A program made the translations under genes and the position numbers. A stretch of DNA of 64,000 nucleotides from Gautieria morchelliformis (taxonomy: Eukaryota; Basidiomycota; Agaricomycetes; Gomphales; Gomphaceae), in contig WHVA01000304.1 of assembly GCA_015179125.1 (NCBI GenBank), positions 62,001-126,000 on the forward strand, read 5' to 3'. Below, piece after piece: positions 10,564 through 23,214 of this stretch (the first letter of the stretch is position 1; the number at the start of each line of letters is the position of its first letter). A model generated the notes under the pieces. The model was given only the letters and a program-made list of their open reading frames with translations, was not told the DNA's origin and searched no databases.

Positions 10564-13500
10564 ATGGACGCACCTTCCGCAGAACACACAGACGCCCTTG
10601 CCGCATTTAACGGGGCGAGGGAGAAACCCAAGACTGAGAGGATCCAAATAATTAACGACGAGAAACAGTTCACGTTCGTCTCGCATGCCATGGCTCATTT
10701 CGCTTGAGTAATCTGAGCTTTGCAGCGAAGATTTGACAGCCCAGATCGAACGCTGGGGACTCAGGGACGTTGGATTCGGCTATAATATTGTTGCAGTATT
10801 TGGGTCTCAATCGACTGGCAAAAGTGGGTGCGACTCGTCCTCCGTGTGATCGACTGGTTTACTAAATGCAATGGCTGACAGGTACATTATTGAATGGTTT
10901 GTTTGGAACTACATTCGATGTAATGGACGAGACAAAGCGGCAGCAGACTACTAAAGGTGGGTTAAATCCGCCTTATGTTCACATGTATTGGACACCACCT
11001 GCAATCGCCAGGCATATGGATGTGTCGAGGGCAGGGCATGAACGTAATGGTAATGGATGTAGAGGGTACTGACGGCCGAGAGCGAGGCGAAGACCAGGTA
11101 CTTATGATCTCAATCTGTTTGTTATACGTCCTAATCTTAAGTGTGCAGGACTTCGAGCGCAAATCTGCATTATTCTCCCTTGCCTCATCGGAGGTCCTTT
11201 TAATAAATCTCTGGGAACATCAGGTTGGGTTGTACCAGGGCGCCAATATGGGACTGCTCAAAACAGTTTTCGAGGTTAATCTGGGATTGTTCGGCAAGCG
11301 AGCTCAAGACGGGTATGTGCTCCATTCGGTTCGGCTCTCTGCTCGTAGTTGATGGGCAGAGCAGAACGAGTGGGCGCACCATGTTATTATTCGTTATTCG
11401 TGACCATATTGGCGTGACACCCCTCGCGAACTTGGCACAAACGTTGAAAGCGGATTTGAATAAAATCTGGGATAGTCTATCGAAGCCGGCAGAAGTGCAA
11501 AATTGCAGGCTTGAAGACTATTTTGACCTGTCATTCACGGCGCTACCACATAAGGTCCGTGATCCTGCCGGGGAGCCCTCTTGTCATGCGTGACGCTATA
11601 TGTACAGATTCTAGCTGCGGAGAAGTTTGAACAGGAAGTGTCTGAGTTCCGGAAACGGTTCAGCAACAAGGACAACAAGGACTTCGTCTTTAAGCCAGCA
11701 TATCACAAGCGCATTCCCGCTGACGGTGTTGCGATGTATATGGAGGGAATATGGGTGCGCAGCAGTCGTACTGCCCCCGATGGGAGACTGATTACTAGGC
11801 GACCCTAGGAACAAGTACAAACGAACAAAGACCTGGATTTACCTACTCAGCAGGAACTCCTCGCGCAGTTCCGATGTGACGAGATAGCTAACGTGGCATT
11901 GGAACACTTTTCAGTTCAAGCCCGGGGCCAGAAGCGCCCTGTTGAGATTGGTAAGGTCGTTGAGGGTCTCGGCGGTATGATGCGTACCTGGAAGGATGAG
12001 GCACTCAGTTTGTTTTTTTTCTCGTTCATTTGGAACAAGCACGGGGAGCTGAACCCTGTTCCAGCGCAATATGACCGGGATGCATCGCGCTATCACATAG
12101 GCGTCTACAAGCGGAAGCGAGGGGAACTTCTAACGCAGCTCAACTCCGTGTTGTCTCCACTCTTTTTGGGGCAGTTAAAGAACTTGCATAAGGAGGTGCT
12201 GACTACCTTCAGGCAGGAGCTCAAAGACGAACTACGGGGAGAAGGATATCACTTTGGAGAAGTGGTGACGAAGGCGCGGGAACGAGTGGAATCGCGGTTC
12301 AGGACGGGTGCAGAAGAAGCGAGGAAGGTGAAAGAGGATGATGAAAGCGAGGAGGAATGGAGTTGGCGAGAAGAGGAGGAACTTTTGAAGGAAGAGGTTT
12401 CGATGGTGGCGAGTCAGATGAGGGCAGACGAGACGAAAAAGATGGTTAACCAGATTGAGGTGTGTGGAACTCATCTCGGCCTTGACTTTCCGTTGAGGAA
12501 TGCGTACTCACGCCCGAGACTCTAGCGTACTTTCAAGAGGCAGATTTCGGAGCCAGTAGAGCTGCACCTTAACGAGGCCAAGCCGGACATGTGGGATAAA
12601 ATTCTAACGGCATTCCGCACGACATTAGATAAATCCGAGACCACGTATCTCACGAAGGCGAGAAGTTTCGACTGCACGGACGAGGAAAACACGACGGCAC
12701 TCGCGACACTTGGTCGTAGGGCATGGCTTGCGCTGCGTTCGAAAGTGGACCAGCAGACTGCAGACCCAGTATTGCTCGGCAAGCTTCGTGCACATTTTGA
12801 GGAGCGATTCCGGTACGACGATGTTGGGGTACCCAGGGTATGGAAGCCCGATGATGATATTGATGGGGCGTTCCGCAAGGCCAGGGACGAGGTGGGTGTG
12901 GCGCAAGCGGTCTAGGCACATACTTACGTATTCACAGACGCTGGAACTGCTGCCCCTATACGCCTCTATCACGCCCAGGGACGAAAGCATGGCGCTGAGC
13001 CTAGCGTCGGATTCGGGGGCGGCGGCAGCTGGAGAGGAGGAGTTCGACTTTGAGTCTTCGCTGCAGATTCTTGCCCCTACAAAGGCCGTGGAGGTAACGG
13101 CCCGTTTCCGGCGTGACGCCGATGCTTACTATGTGGAGGCAAAACGGAGCACTGTGTCGAGTATTGCGCAAATCCCGCTCTGGATGTACGGCGTACTGGT
13201 CGTTTTGGGATGGAACGAGGCAATGACGGTATTGTTCAATCCGTTGTATTTTGTGGTGTTGATCGGAGCGCTGGGGGCTGCGTGAGTCATGCTGCATTGT
13301 TTCTGCGGCGCCCACCGCCCCGAGGGTGGGTTTAATTTTAGGCTGACTATTTGCCGCAGGTGGCTTGTCGTGCAGCTAAATTTGGTTGGCCCGCTGTACC
13401 AGATCAGCAGAACGGTGACGAGCGAGGTGCGTTAACATCTCTGGCTGGTGGTGAGGATTGACGCTCTGCAGATCCAGCGGCAGGCGACGAAACGGCTGCG

Positions 13501-13582
13501 GGAGCACTTCGCATCGCCGCAGGTGGCTGCGCCTGTGGCAGGCAGGGAGGAGGGGGCGGGGCTGGAGGACAGGTCTCTGTAG
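10564..13582 (+). CDS. SEY1: Sey1/RHD3-type dynamin-like GTPase for ER membrane fusion
   Basis: Atlastin counterpart of fungi; fuses ER tubules. The start ATG 10564 gives [17 protein letters not shown]. The GTPase domain has G1 [11 protein letters not shown] (split by an intron inside the Ser codon) followed by TLLNGLFGT. The Thr of G2 lies in KRQQTTKG. G3 is [14 protein letters not shown] and G4 is the Arg-Asp pair in [27 protein letters not shown] and [17 protein letters not shown] are near-invariant in the family. A long helical middle region follows. The tail has two close hydrophobic helices ([12 protein letters not shown]... and [16 protein letters not shown]) and an amphipathic end. 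Stop is TAG 13580-13582. At least seven short introns are present. The 3' exon reads [14 protein letters not shown], and the gene looks intact. Confidence 0.9.
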
Positions 13583-13728
13583 ATATTATAAAGTAAATTC
13601 GAAATTGCCACATATTAGCAGAATCTGTCGAGCGGAGAGAGAATGGCCACGTGAACCCCCATTGTGCGGCACGTGGCACCGGCGTCTGCCGAGCTGGCTT
13701 GTTCTTTCACCGTTGACTATTATACTTA

Positions 13729-16700
13729 ATGGCGGGTCGCCAGTCAGAGGACGCCGTTTCCCCCTCCTCCAGTCCCATGAAGCGTTCTCCACTCACTCCC
13801 ATCCCCGTCGACGGCCACCGTGCTACCGACGACCCCAAGCTCATCCTTTCGCCTTCTTATCCTCCAGTTTCTAGATCCCATTCCGACGACGAGCTCCATC
13901 AGCATCCAACGATTTATCAGCGTCGAAAATCGTCGGTTTCAGGACTGTGAGTGCAACTCTTCTCTTTCTTCGTCTACTCTTCATACTCGGCTTTGCAGGT
14001 CTCTCGTACGCCCACCGCACCATCGTCGCCGATCCCATAACAGGCGTCCATCTCCCGCTCGCAACTCCCCAGCCCTCGCACCGTCACTTACTCCGATACA
14101 TCCACATTTCACCACCGGTCGTAGAACTTCTTTGCCTGCGCTTCACTTTCACGAAACCGTCAAGAATGTAGTTCCTCTTCATATTGATAATCGCATGCCC
14201 CAGCACACAGACATCGTGGCGGAAGACTTGTACGGCACCCTTCAGTCTTTTAGATTTGGCGCTCCGCCTCGCCAGCCGACGACTCCCCAACCTGTCAACG
14301 ACGAAGAGGACGAGGACGAGCGCCAGCGAGGTGATCGCGCGAAAATGCGCGCTATTGACGATGGCACTCGCAGACCTTCTCTCCCCACAAATTCTAGCAC
14401 ACCCATCGCGCCCCGCTCACAGCCTTCCTTGTCGTCTTTGTCCTCTGCCGGTATCGTAGTCGGGGAACCCCAATGGGATGAACACAGTGAACCAGACTGG
14501 GATACATGCATGGGTGACATCACACCCACAAAAATCAGTCCCGTTCGGCCTCCGTCGAGCGCGGATAGCATCAGTACCCAGAGCGTCCAGAGTACTCGTA
14601 GCGTGCAGACCATGCAGAGCACCCAGAGTGCACCTCGCCGACCCTCGGTCCCTATTGCCATCCCTGTCCTCCGCCGCCGCTCGCGTTCTGCCGATGAGCT
14701 TGCCGTGGACTTGGGTCAGCGCATGCGCAGCTCGACGCCGACACAGACCAATTCCACACCACTCTTTTCATGGGTCGAGGACCATCAGGCTCGCGATACG
14801 AGAGGCACCTCTAGTAGCCCGGAAGAGAATGCGTACGAAGGCTATGATATAGACTTCATTCTCTCCCAGAATACCGCAGCCGACAGTTCTCGCCTCAAGC
14901 ACCAGTCTTCAACTGGTCTTCTCCGAGGTAAATTCAGGAGCAAGCCGAAGACAGCCGTCCAGTCCCGGTTGGAAGACACCTTCATGCGCCATATTATGGA
15001 TTCCGATCCGATTCACAAGGACCGTCAAGCTGAATGGACTTTTACGCGTGAGGCCACGTTCAGCTATCCGCGTGGCTACCCCAAGGGCAAGGATAAGGAC
15101 AAGGACAGGTCTGCCGATGAGGTGGATTGCTGGCGGTGCGAGTGGGTAGGGAAGTTCCATGTTCACAGACTTCAGGGCGAACCTCGACCCAACGCACCGA
15201 ACTCTGGTACGTGACGCCTTTAGTACATATCGCCCCTTTAACCTAGTCATTTACTGCCAGATGCTTCAAAAGTATCCGCTGATCGCCTTCTAATTATGCA
15301 TTCCCAAGATCCACATAACAAGGGCAATAAGATGGGCGGTCCACGCGTCCTAGTCCACCGTCACTCACGTGCACAAGCCTTCAGCATATTCCGTGCTCAT
15401 AAACTACATACTCAGAAGGCATTGATCTCAACCGACTCAGTCCTTTTGGCCGTCAAGGGCGTCCTCAGAGACTACACTCGAACCGAGAGTACGCGCGCGC
15501 TGAGGACACATGGGCTGACGGATGATGGAAATTCGCAATCCCGCCAGTCCCGCCATGTATCCAGGTCCAGCGGAGATAGCCCACAAGAGCGATCGCGGCG
15601 CCAAAGCAGCACCGGCAGCAGCAGGCCTCGCGTGAATACCATGGACTCCGGCACAGCAGGGGTGAACACAGTTGACCAACAACGGTTGACAGCCTCGGTC
15701 AACAGTCGGGTAGCCAGCCAGTCATCCGATACTCGGTCAAGGACCATTTCTACTCGGAACACTCCCGGCCCTAGCGTGTCACGAGCTACTACGGTATCCT
15801 CGGCTTCCACGTCATCTTCCTCCTCCACGGCACACACCGAGTCTTCCAATGGGCCGAACTTCTCATCAGCTTCGTCACGCATCGAGCCTGTCCCGCCTGT
15901 CCCGCAGCGGGCGTCACCTTTGCCCAGGTCGCCACGCCTAAGCACAAGCCATGCCGAGGCGTTCGCCATGATTGATCCAGATTCGCGCGACTTCGATTGG
16001 TATCATCATCGCAACGAGTCTGGCCCCTTTTCGTCATTTTCTACTACACGGGTTGCGCCGCCGCACTCTGCGGCCCTTCCACCTCCCTCTACACCGTCTC
16101 CACCACATACCCAGCGAAGCGCGTTCGGTTTGGGTGAGCGACTCAAAGGGGTTTTTAGGTCCAAGCAACTGCACCAGAAGGAGCCTGCATCTCCCGTCAC
16201 GGACGACGGTGAGGATGAACCCAAGACGGCGCATCAAGATGGAAGGTTTTCTCCGCCATGGCTGACTGTTGCTCGTCGCTCGGACAGAGAGGAACACGAA
16301 CGTATGATACGAACCCTGAACTACTCTTTCGAGAGTGTGGGATTGATCCCGCCTCAAGATAAGAAGAAAAATAGCAAGTCGCGGTCGCATAAAGGGAGTA
16401 AGGGCGAAGAATCCGTGCTTGATGATGTGCCAGACGACAGTATGTGTATGCTACTTCCTCTGTGGCCCGAGGAAACAGACTCGGGGAGTCCGGGGAATCA
16501 GTCGCAGTACTCCGGCAAGACTGCACATCATTCTACGACGCGTAGTTTGGGTCATGCAAACGTCAATACAGCGGTGCCACTACAAGATCGCAGGTTCTTG
16601 CTCGTGTATTATTGCCACCAATTGAAAGACCAGCCAGCCACCGACAGCGGAGGCAGCAACCATAAAAAGCGCCGCCGGCCTCAGACAGCGGGAGAGCGGC

Positions 16701-17083
16701 CGCAACATCACACCAGTCATACGAAACCGTCTGCTACTCCAGGCCCCTTCTTCGCTGCAGGGAGGCTACTGACATACGAGAACGTTCGATCGTCGGGTGT
16801 ACGTCTTCCCGAGAAAGGTCTCTCCGTCAGTGGCCCCATTGCAGAGGCGGCAATGGCTGTACCGGTGCCTTCACCCCTCACCTCAAATTCCGACGGTTTT
16901 GAAGTGATCGCGTTTTGCCAAGGCAAAGGGACTGGTGTCAGTCTAATTCATGAAGGACTCGTTAAGCTTGGACTGGTGGATCCGCAAGATGACGACGAGA
17001 ATGCCAGGCTCAGCGAGGTCGGCAGGGCCATCGTCGAGATGGTGTGGTGTGGCTGCATCTCCCTCATGTCGATCATGCCGTGA
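13729..17083 (+). CDS. conserved hypothetical fungal protein, low-complexity
   Basis: Not recognised by function. ATG 13729 opens MAGRQSEDAVSPSSSPMKRS. An intron at about 13947-13999 joins SVSGL to SLVRPPH, and a second at about 15207-15260 joins PNAPNSD to ASKVSADRLL. The product is about 1,080 residues. It has Ser/Pro/Arg-rich stretches and a few ordered blocks: EDTFMRHIMDSDPIHKDRQ, CWRCEWVGKFHVHRLQ, GGPRVLVHRHSRAQAFSIF and, near the end, LLTYENVRSSGVRLPEKGLS then GFEVIAFCQGKGTGVSLIHE. It ends EMVWCGCISLMSIMP. No TM or signal peptide. The ordered blocks are probably the conserved parts. An ATG at 13820 opens a different frame upstream of the second exon and is not the start. Confidence 0.72.
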
Positions 17084-17359
17084 GGGGGCTGCTGGGATCC
17101 AGCTCTCTGACTGGACTGTCTTTTTACATTGTCCTAACACTGCATTGTCGAGGAATTATTCTATACCAGCAGTTCAAATTTTTTTTTCTTTTCATGACTT
17201 TCACTACACTGTATTGCAGCCTCTCGTTCGGAATAAAGCTCTAGATGTATTTTTTCTAACCTTAACGAGTTAAGTTAATACTGTATTGACGTAAACTTGG
17301 AAGTAGCCCCATTTCAATTCCCGCTCACCTGTCACAACACTGCGGCTACTAACCCAAAG

Positions 17360-18629
17360 ATGAGTTGGTCTGGGTAGGCGATGTCCTTGGTTGTTGTTAA
17401 TTTCTAGTAACTGGTCGTTTCATGCTAGATTTAAGAAGTCAGTCAGTAGGAGTACGACCACGGTACGAGCATAATACAGGAACCGTAACACTGTCGTTGA
17501 TTATCTTGTTGCAGTTGATGCAAAAGACCGGCCAGGTCGAACGCACAATTGATAGAGAGTTTGCTGACGAAGAAGCGAAATACAGAGAGTATGTATATGG
17601 CTCTGAAGAGTGCCCCGGCTGAGATCCGCCCCTGGTAGATTTGAAAAAGAGGCTAATCAGCTGCAGAAGGACAGCAAAGGATTTATCGATGCACTGAGAG
17701 GTCTGTTACATGCGATTTAGAGAAATGTTAGGCTGATCTTTCGGTACCAGCGATGGCTGCGGCTCAAGGCAGACTGGCAGACACGATCGATATTTTCTAT
17801 GGGTCAGCCGACCGCGCATCTGACGGTGCCATGGCTGCTAACGCATACAAACGATCTGTGGATGAGCTGGAAGCTAGCGTCAGCAGCGAGCTGGTCAGTC
17901 CTAATGAGCCTGTTGCCTCTCTCTCTCTACTTGACGGATCATCCCGCAGGAAGTACCCTACAGAACAACGATACAGGAGCCAGTGGGAAAAATGTGCGCC
18001 TACTTCCCTATCATAAATGAGACAATCTCCAAGAGAAACAAGAAGGTGCGTGTTCCCCGAGGTAACTTGATGCTGATTCGAAGTGTACAGTACAGCTTCT
18101 GGACTATGACGCGGCTCGAAGTAAACTGCGCAAAGCGGTCGACAAACCTGGAGAAGACGGTATAAAACTGCCAAAGGTATGTTTCCTGTTTGGTCTATCT
18201 GGACTGCGGACGTGGACTTTTTTCTGTAGACTCAGCAAGAGCACGACGAGGCCAAGGATATTTTCGAAACAATGAATCAGCAGATCGTTGGCGACCTGCC
18301 TCAGCTTCTGGACCTCCGCATTCCTTACTTCGACCCTAGCTTCGAAGCGATGATTCGTATGCAGATCAAATTCGCTGAAGAAGGTTACGAAAAGCTGGGT
18401 GGCGTCCAACGGTAATTCTCGTGGATTTCTGAATGGCACACAGTGGAATAACATGAATCTGTACTTAGATATTTTCCGGATGGTGTTCGCGAGGATTACG
18501 CAGCGGGCCAGTTGGACGCTCAGGCATTATTTTTAACCGTTCTCGCTTTAATTTCAAGTGCTGATGCCAAAATAGGTTGAAAATGCTCTACAAGAAATGA
18601 AAGAATTGTCCATCTGTGGTGCAACCTAG
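17360..18629 (+). CDS. RVS161: BAR-domain protein, Rvs161/Hob3 family
   Basis: Amphiphysin-like membrane-curving protein acting in endocytosis and actin patch function. The first exon is only 15 bases (MSWSG from ATG 17360). The next exons give FKKSVSRSTTT and LMQKTGQVERTIDREFADEE, the family start. Further exons read FEKEANQLQKDSKGFIDALR, MAAAQGRLADTIDIFYG, VGKMCAYFPIINETISKRN, LLDYDAARSKLRKAVDK and QIVGDLPQLLDLRIPYFDPS. The last exon gives ALQEMKELSICGAT (stop TAG 18627-18629). There is no SH3 domain after the BAR domain, which separates Rvs161 from Rvs167. Eight or so short introns make this the most finely split gene here. It looks intact. Confidence 0.88.
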
Positions 18630-18865
18630 GCGATTCTTGAGAATTTTAGTGGTCATCCGAAGGCCGTGTAAATGTCTTCTAGAGACATATCTATAATATC
18701 CAGTTGTGTACTAGTTGTGTTTACTCAAGATGATATCATATGTAATAACTTGGCAGATTTGGCAAGGTTAAGTACGCACACCATACGGTAGCCCAATACA
18801 GTAATGTATTTCCAACAGTCACAAGTACAGTAGTGTAGTATGTATGTCTCAAGCGACTCTAGAGC

Positions 18866-18912
18866 CACGAATTGAAAGCTGGCATGGATGCCATTTTGGA
18901 GTCTGCAAAGCA
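18866..18912 (+). repeat. short dispersed repeat, copy A
   Basis: A stretch starting GCCACGAATTGAAAGCTGGC resembles a reverse-strand stretch at about 26806-26852. Over 44 bases I count about seven mismatches, mostly transitions. It lies just beyond the RACK1 stop codon. Origin unknown. Confidence 0.4.
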
Positions 18913-18926
18913 TGGTATTTACACGT

Positions 18927-20232
18927 TCACGAGTTCACGACAGACCAGACCCGTACAAGGTCATCTGAGAAACCTCCAAAGAGTGTCTGGCCATCAGCAG
19001 ACCAGGACAACGACACACACTCCGGCTCGCGCGAGTTCTGACCCACGTCAACAAAGTCGGGTTTTAGTTCGTCGACGATAGACCTAAGCACGGCCAGTGT
19101 CGGCGTCACCTCTTCTCAAGCCCGGCAGACAAAAGAGTGCTTACTTGCTCTCCAAATCGAAAATCTTTACGCAGCTCGCGGTGGCTGCGCACAGCCAGTA
19201 TCGGTTGGGGCTGAACACGAGTGCGTTCACAACATCCCCTGCCTCTAACGAGTAGAGGTGTTTGCCATCATTCAGATCCCACAGCATCGTAATTCCGTCC
19301 TTGCCCCCCGACGCAGCGAGCGAACCATCCGGCGAGACCGACACAGCATTGATATAACCTGTGTGGCCATAGTGGTTCGTGCGGAGCTTGCACTTGGTAA
19401 GTTCCCAAACCTTCATTCATAGTCACGTCAGCTTCAACGGAAACCGATGGAACAAGACGAAAAAAAATCAAAAAGTCAGAGATCTTGGTGAATAAATTCT
19501 AATCTCATTGGGAGAGCCCTCTGAAGTAGCAAATAGAATTGTTGTAACATCATTCCGCGGAAGAACGGCAATAACGGTGACTGGGCGACACACTTACCTT
19601 AACAACTTTATCCCATCCACAAGAAACAATTACGGGGTTAAGAGCGTTAGGGCTGAAGCGAACACACGAAACCCTACACAAATCAGCTGCGTGAGCTGGA
19701 CTGATCGAGCAATATACACCACATGACACACCACTCCGTGTGTCCATCATCCTTGATGTCGAATTTGCATTCCCCGAGGGTGTTCCAAAGCTTGATCGTC
19801 CTATCCCTGCTCCCACTCACAATCTGCCTGTTGTCAGCGCTGAAGCTGACGCTAAGAACGTCCGATTTGTGTCCAACAAAGCGACGGGTAGTCTGACCCG
19901 TGTTCAAGTCCCAGAGACGGAGGGTATGATCCCATGACGAGGAAAGGGCAAACTGGCCGTCAGAGGAGATGACAATGTCAGAAACGAAGTGGTTGTGGCC
20001 GTGGAGAATGCGCTTGGGAAATCCATATTGTTCTTCCGCCCGTGTCAGGTGCCACACAATGATAGTCTTGTCTGGTTGCGCGGTGCTTAGAATGGGTATC
20101 GTAATATTAGAAGGACGCTATACCTCTCGACGCAGTGAGGATCATGTCAGGGTTTTCCGATGATGTGGCAATTGCAGTCACCCATCCTTTGTGGCCCTGG
20201 AGCGATCCCAGAAAACGTAAGGACTCAGACAT
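18927..20232 (-). CDS. ASC1: RACK1/Asc1/Cpc2 WD40 ribosome-associated protein
   Basis: Seven-bladed WD40 scaffold on the head of the 40S ribosomal subunit, also linked to kinase and G-protein signalling. The start is the complement of 20230-20232 ([19 protein letters not shown]). Blades end in the usual WD-type pairs: [49 protein letters not shown] and CVKIFDLES. The final one is [11 protein letters not shown], ending at the stop at 18927. Motifs such as [19 protein letters not shown] and [15 protein letters not shown] are RACK1-specific. At least four introns are present. The one between WDKVVK and VWELTK (about 19416-19598) is long and holds a snoRNA, as in budding yeast ASC1. Intact. Confidence 0.94.
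19474..19556 (-). ncRNA. snR24: U24/snR24 C/D-box snoRNA in the RACK1 intron
   Basis: Read on the minus strand inside the RACK1 intron. A box C-like ATGATGT (near 19554-19547) is followed by ATTTGCTACTTCAGA, which carries an internal D'-like TCAGA. Further on comes AATGAGAT, a C'-like element, and at the end CACCAAGATCTCTGA with box D CTGA (19479-19476). These two guide blocks are the conserved elements of yeast snR24 / vertebrate U24, which direct 2'-O-methylation of large-subunit rRNA. Yeast snR24 also lies in an ASC1 (RACK1) intron, so both sequence and location agree. Ends are approximate. It is presumably released by intron debranching and trimming. Confidence 0.88.
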
Positions 20233-20409
20233 GCTGTTGATCAAGGAGTGAGGGCAGGTAACAAGAGTCGACGGTGTCAATCAACTTTACAGGTAGGGAA
20301 TCTGCGTGAGAAATTGTGGTATAATGTACAGCAGCCCGAGTGTCTGGCTCAAGGCGCACTCCTCCATTGATGATTTATCCAAAGCGGATCGGTATCCATA
20401 ACGAATCTG

Positions 20410-22118
20410 TTATACAGTAGTCTCCCATACTTTGACCATTTCTAACGCACTCTTCATACAACCCCTTACTTTCTGTTCGTCGGTTTCCTGCCCTGACTCG
20501 CCATCTACAACCATGTTGCCTCCCATAGGCGCGTTTCCTCCAGAAGCAAAGCCATCAAGAACACATTGCCGTAATTTACCCTCAGTTACCGCTGTGGTCC
20601 ATTCTGAATCCACGAGCTGACGCGAAAGGTGGAGGCTGCATAGTGCTGAGATTAGGTGAAACTTGGCGAAGGCTACTTTAACGCGGGGTAAAGGCAAGGA
20701 AGATGGGAATAATTCCTCTGAGTCGGATGTAGAAGGCCCTCTCAGAGGGGACGAAAGCAGATTGAGAAGGCTATCTCGCGATGGCAATGGATATGGATCT
20801 TTGTATTTGTCGGGCGTGGCCGTCTCAGCCGAGACATCATCGGCAGTGCCCCTCCCTGTGAACTTGGGCCTGGGCCGTGGAGCAGCGGCCCCGGATTTTT
20901 GTGTGCTTGTGCCATTGGAATTACCAGTCGAAATATAGCGGTCTAGTACTGATATCTTGAACAACGTCTGGGTTGTCGGAATCGTCGAGAAGAAGGCTAG
21001 CAGGGGTGGTATGGGGAGGTCAAAAAGGCGCGTTGTTAGAGAACTTAGAAATACAGTCGGCAAGAGCAGTGCTGGTCGTGTCAGCGTTAGGTTGACCAAC
21101 TGCGATACTCAAACTTAGCGGCCATATTGGAATGTGAACTGAGCGATGCTAACCAGAGAGATAAAGCGCAAGCCTAGATCCCAGCGTGTCTTGGCCGAGG
21201 CGTAGAGGTTTTTGGGATCTAAATCATCTCTTATAGAGAAGCATGTAAATGCCACTTGCAACGGCTGCTCTACATCCCAACGTGGACCTGATCTAGACCG
21301 GGGCTGCGGAATTTGACAAAGAAGAAGCGCAGAGTAGGGTGCTGCAACGAAACGTCCATTTAGTTAGTCCGTGAAGGTAGAACCCTATCTTACCACGACT
21401 ATTTTCTCTTTCCCGCCTTTCATCCTTTTCAAATACCTGCAGCAGCCACTCGAGTACAGGCCACGCATACCTGCCAACAATGGCATTTTCAGGCTCCATT
21501 GGCTCTTCGTCGACTAGTTGGGATCGGTCCCACTTTTTCCGTTTCACCAAACCTCCCTTTAGTAGCCCCCAGCAATCTTTAAGGGTCTGCATCTTTGGGA
21601 GCTCGCTCCGCATGGGTGAGTGGTCTTCCGGTTCACTCAAAGGCTTCTCCTGCCCAAAAGGATCCACGTCTTTTACACCATTGTTGTCGATGTAGGAGTG
21701 GTAGGGTAGCCCTCTCGTCAAACATTCAGGCGAGTTTGTGTGTATGAATGCGTTGAGCAGCGCGATAGCCAGCGGTCGCGAGCCTGGCTTGGGCCACAAG
21801 TCCTGTTTCTGACGTTGAATTTGCGCCTTTTGAGGGGAAAGGAATACGTCCACGCGCTCCGCGCATTTGGGTCGCGGAGGTGGGTAAAGTGAGATGTACA
21901 GCAGCTGGCGTATGTGCAGCCTAGAATGATCAAGTGTGACATGGAGATTGAGAGATGGTAGACAACAGCCCAGAAACAACATACGGCGGCGGCTTGTATC
22001 CCTGAGCACGGAGCTTGTCGAGAACATCCATTCCGTATTCATACTGACCCTCCTCAAAGCAGTTGTCAATGATTCCCCTCTGAATCAGAGGTATTTCTCG
22101 TTCTGTCAGTTCCACCAT
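20410..22118 (-). CDS. conserved hypothetical protein (helical, several TM-like segments possible)
   Basis: Not recognised. The start is the complement of 22116-22118 (MVELTEREIPLIQRGIIDNC, then FEEGQYEYGMDVLDKLRAQG). After an intron it continues HIRQLLYISLYPPPRPKCAE, AIALLNAFIHTNSPECLTRG and AWPVLEWLLQVFEKDERRER. Later exons read WDLGLRFISLVSIAQFTFQYGR and LLLPTVFLSSLTTRLFDLP, which are hydrophobic enough for membrane contact. A disordered stretch is followed by the helical end AKFHLISALCSLHLSRQLVD and MKSALEMVKVWETTV. Stop is at 20410. Five or so exons. The N-terminal block looks well conserved in style, but I cannot tie it to a named family. Confidence 0.68.
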
Positions 22119-22386
22119 GATGATAAGTCTTCGGCAGACGCGAACAGAACGGTGTGACGTAACGTGAAAAGTAGCGTCTAATATACAAAAATGGGGCAAC
22201 GATAATACTGTAACAAAGCAGTTCTGGCAAGTGGAAAATAATGTTGGTGGCTGCTATCTAGATCTCATGCCAAGCCACCGTCGGACGACAACAGCCTCAT
22301 GTAATTCCACAGGAGAACGATCGAGTCAATACAAATGGATACAACATGCGTCAAAAGAAAAAAGAGGCATTTCACCGATACGTTAG

Positions 22387-23120
22387 TTACTGTGCGAAAA
22401 CATTGCCCGTCACATGCACCCCGGCTTCCTCTAGTTCGTGTTCAAGAACTCCGGTCTCATGCAGATGTTGTAAATCGTCGTAACCACCCAGTGAACGTCC
22501 ACGCAATATGATATTGGGAAATGTGGCGTGATCCGTCAGACGAGTGAGCAGACGTTTGATAATGTCGCCATCATCTGCGTCACGGCGTGAAACAATGCTC
22601 AAGCATGTGCTGGAGTACTTAGACCTCGCAAATCCACCTCCACAATGTGGGGTACCGGATTCAAGCCATACCGAGCAAGGAGATCTTTGGCCCGCCGGGA
22701 GTATCTGCAGAACAAACCAGAAGGCGACTTTGAAACAGGCCGTGACACTGCCAGTATCTACCAGCAGACTCACGGGCAGTAGCTCTTGCTGAACACTATC
22801 AGAGGCGTCTGATCTAATTTCGCGATTCGCTGAGGCCATAGCTTGGAGTTTATAGGTTCTCCAGGGACCCAGACGGAGGGAGCTATCGGTCCTGAGGGAT
22901 CAAGGGTATGCGGTAAAACATGCTTTGTGTGTGCCACCGTGTACAAAAGACCGTTGAGTTCGTCGATTGTCACGGCGGTTGAACTACGTGTGAATAACGA
23001 AGTGCGAAGAATGAGGAACAGTGTCACGACGCCTGCTGCAAGTCCAAAGAGGATTCGTTTCCTTCGATAAAATCGGTTGGGTCCACCATTCTTGACGGCG
23101 AACGGTAACTGTTGAGACAT
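22387..23120 (-). CDS. membrane-anchored glutaredoxin, Grx6/Grx7 type
   Basis: Thiol-disulfide oxidoreductase of the early secretory pathway. The start is the complement of 23118-23120 (MSQQLPFAVKNGG). A single hydrophobic anchor, RILFGLAAGVVTLFLILRTS, lies at about residues 22-42, giving a type II topology. The thioredoxin-fold domain reads TPLIVFSKSYCPYSRRAKDL; the active site CPYS, with one redox Cys, is formed across an intron (exon ends TGCCC, next begins ATACTCC). A second intron joins EVDLR to DDGDIIKRLL. FPNIILRGRSLGGYDDLQHL carries the usual cis-Pro/GG substrate loop. It ends TGNVFAQ. CPYS plus an N-terminal anchor is the pattern of yeast Grx7. A 94-base divergent promoter separates it from the HAD gene. 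Confidence 0.87.
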
Positions 23121-23214
23121 GGTGAGAGTTAGTACAGAAGACTGCAGTTTAGCGACCAATGCCGGAGCCGGGGATTGCCGTGAGCACTAGAGACCAGCTG
23201 CGGCAAGCTACAGG

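Noticed and set aside
13820-13950. ATG at 13820 opening a 464-codon frame
   Set aside because: The first 40 codons run out of frame through exon 1 and intron 1 of the gene that starts at 13729; only the later part is real exon.
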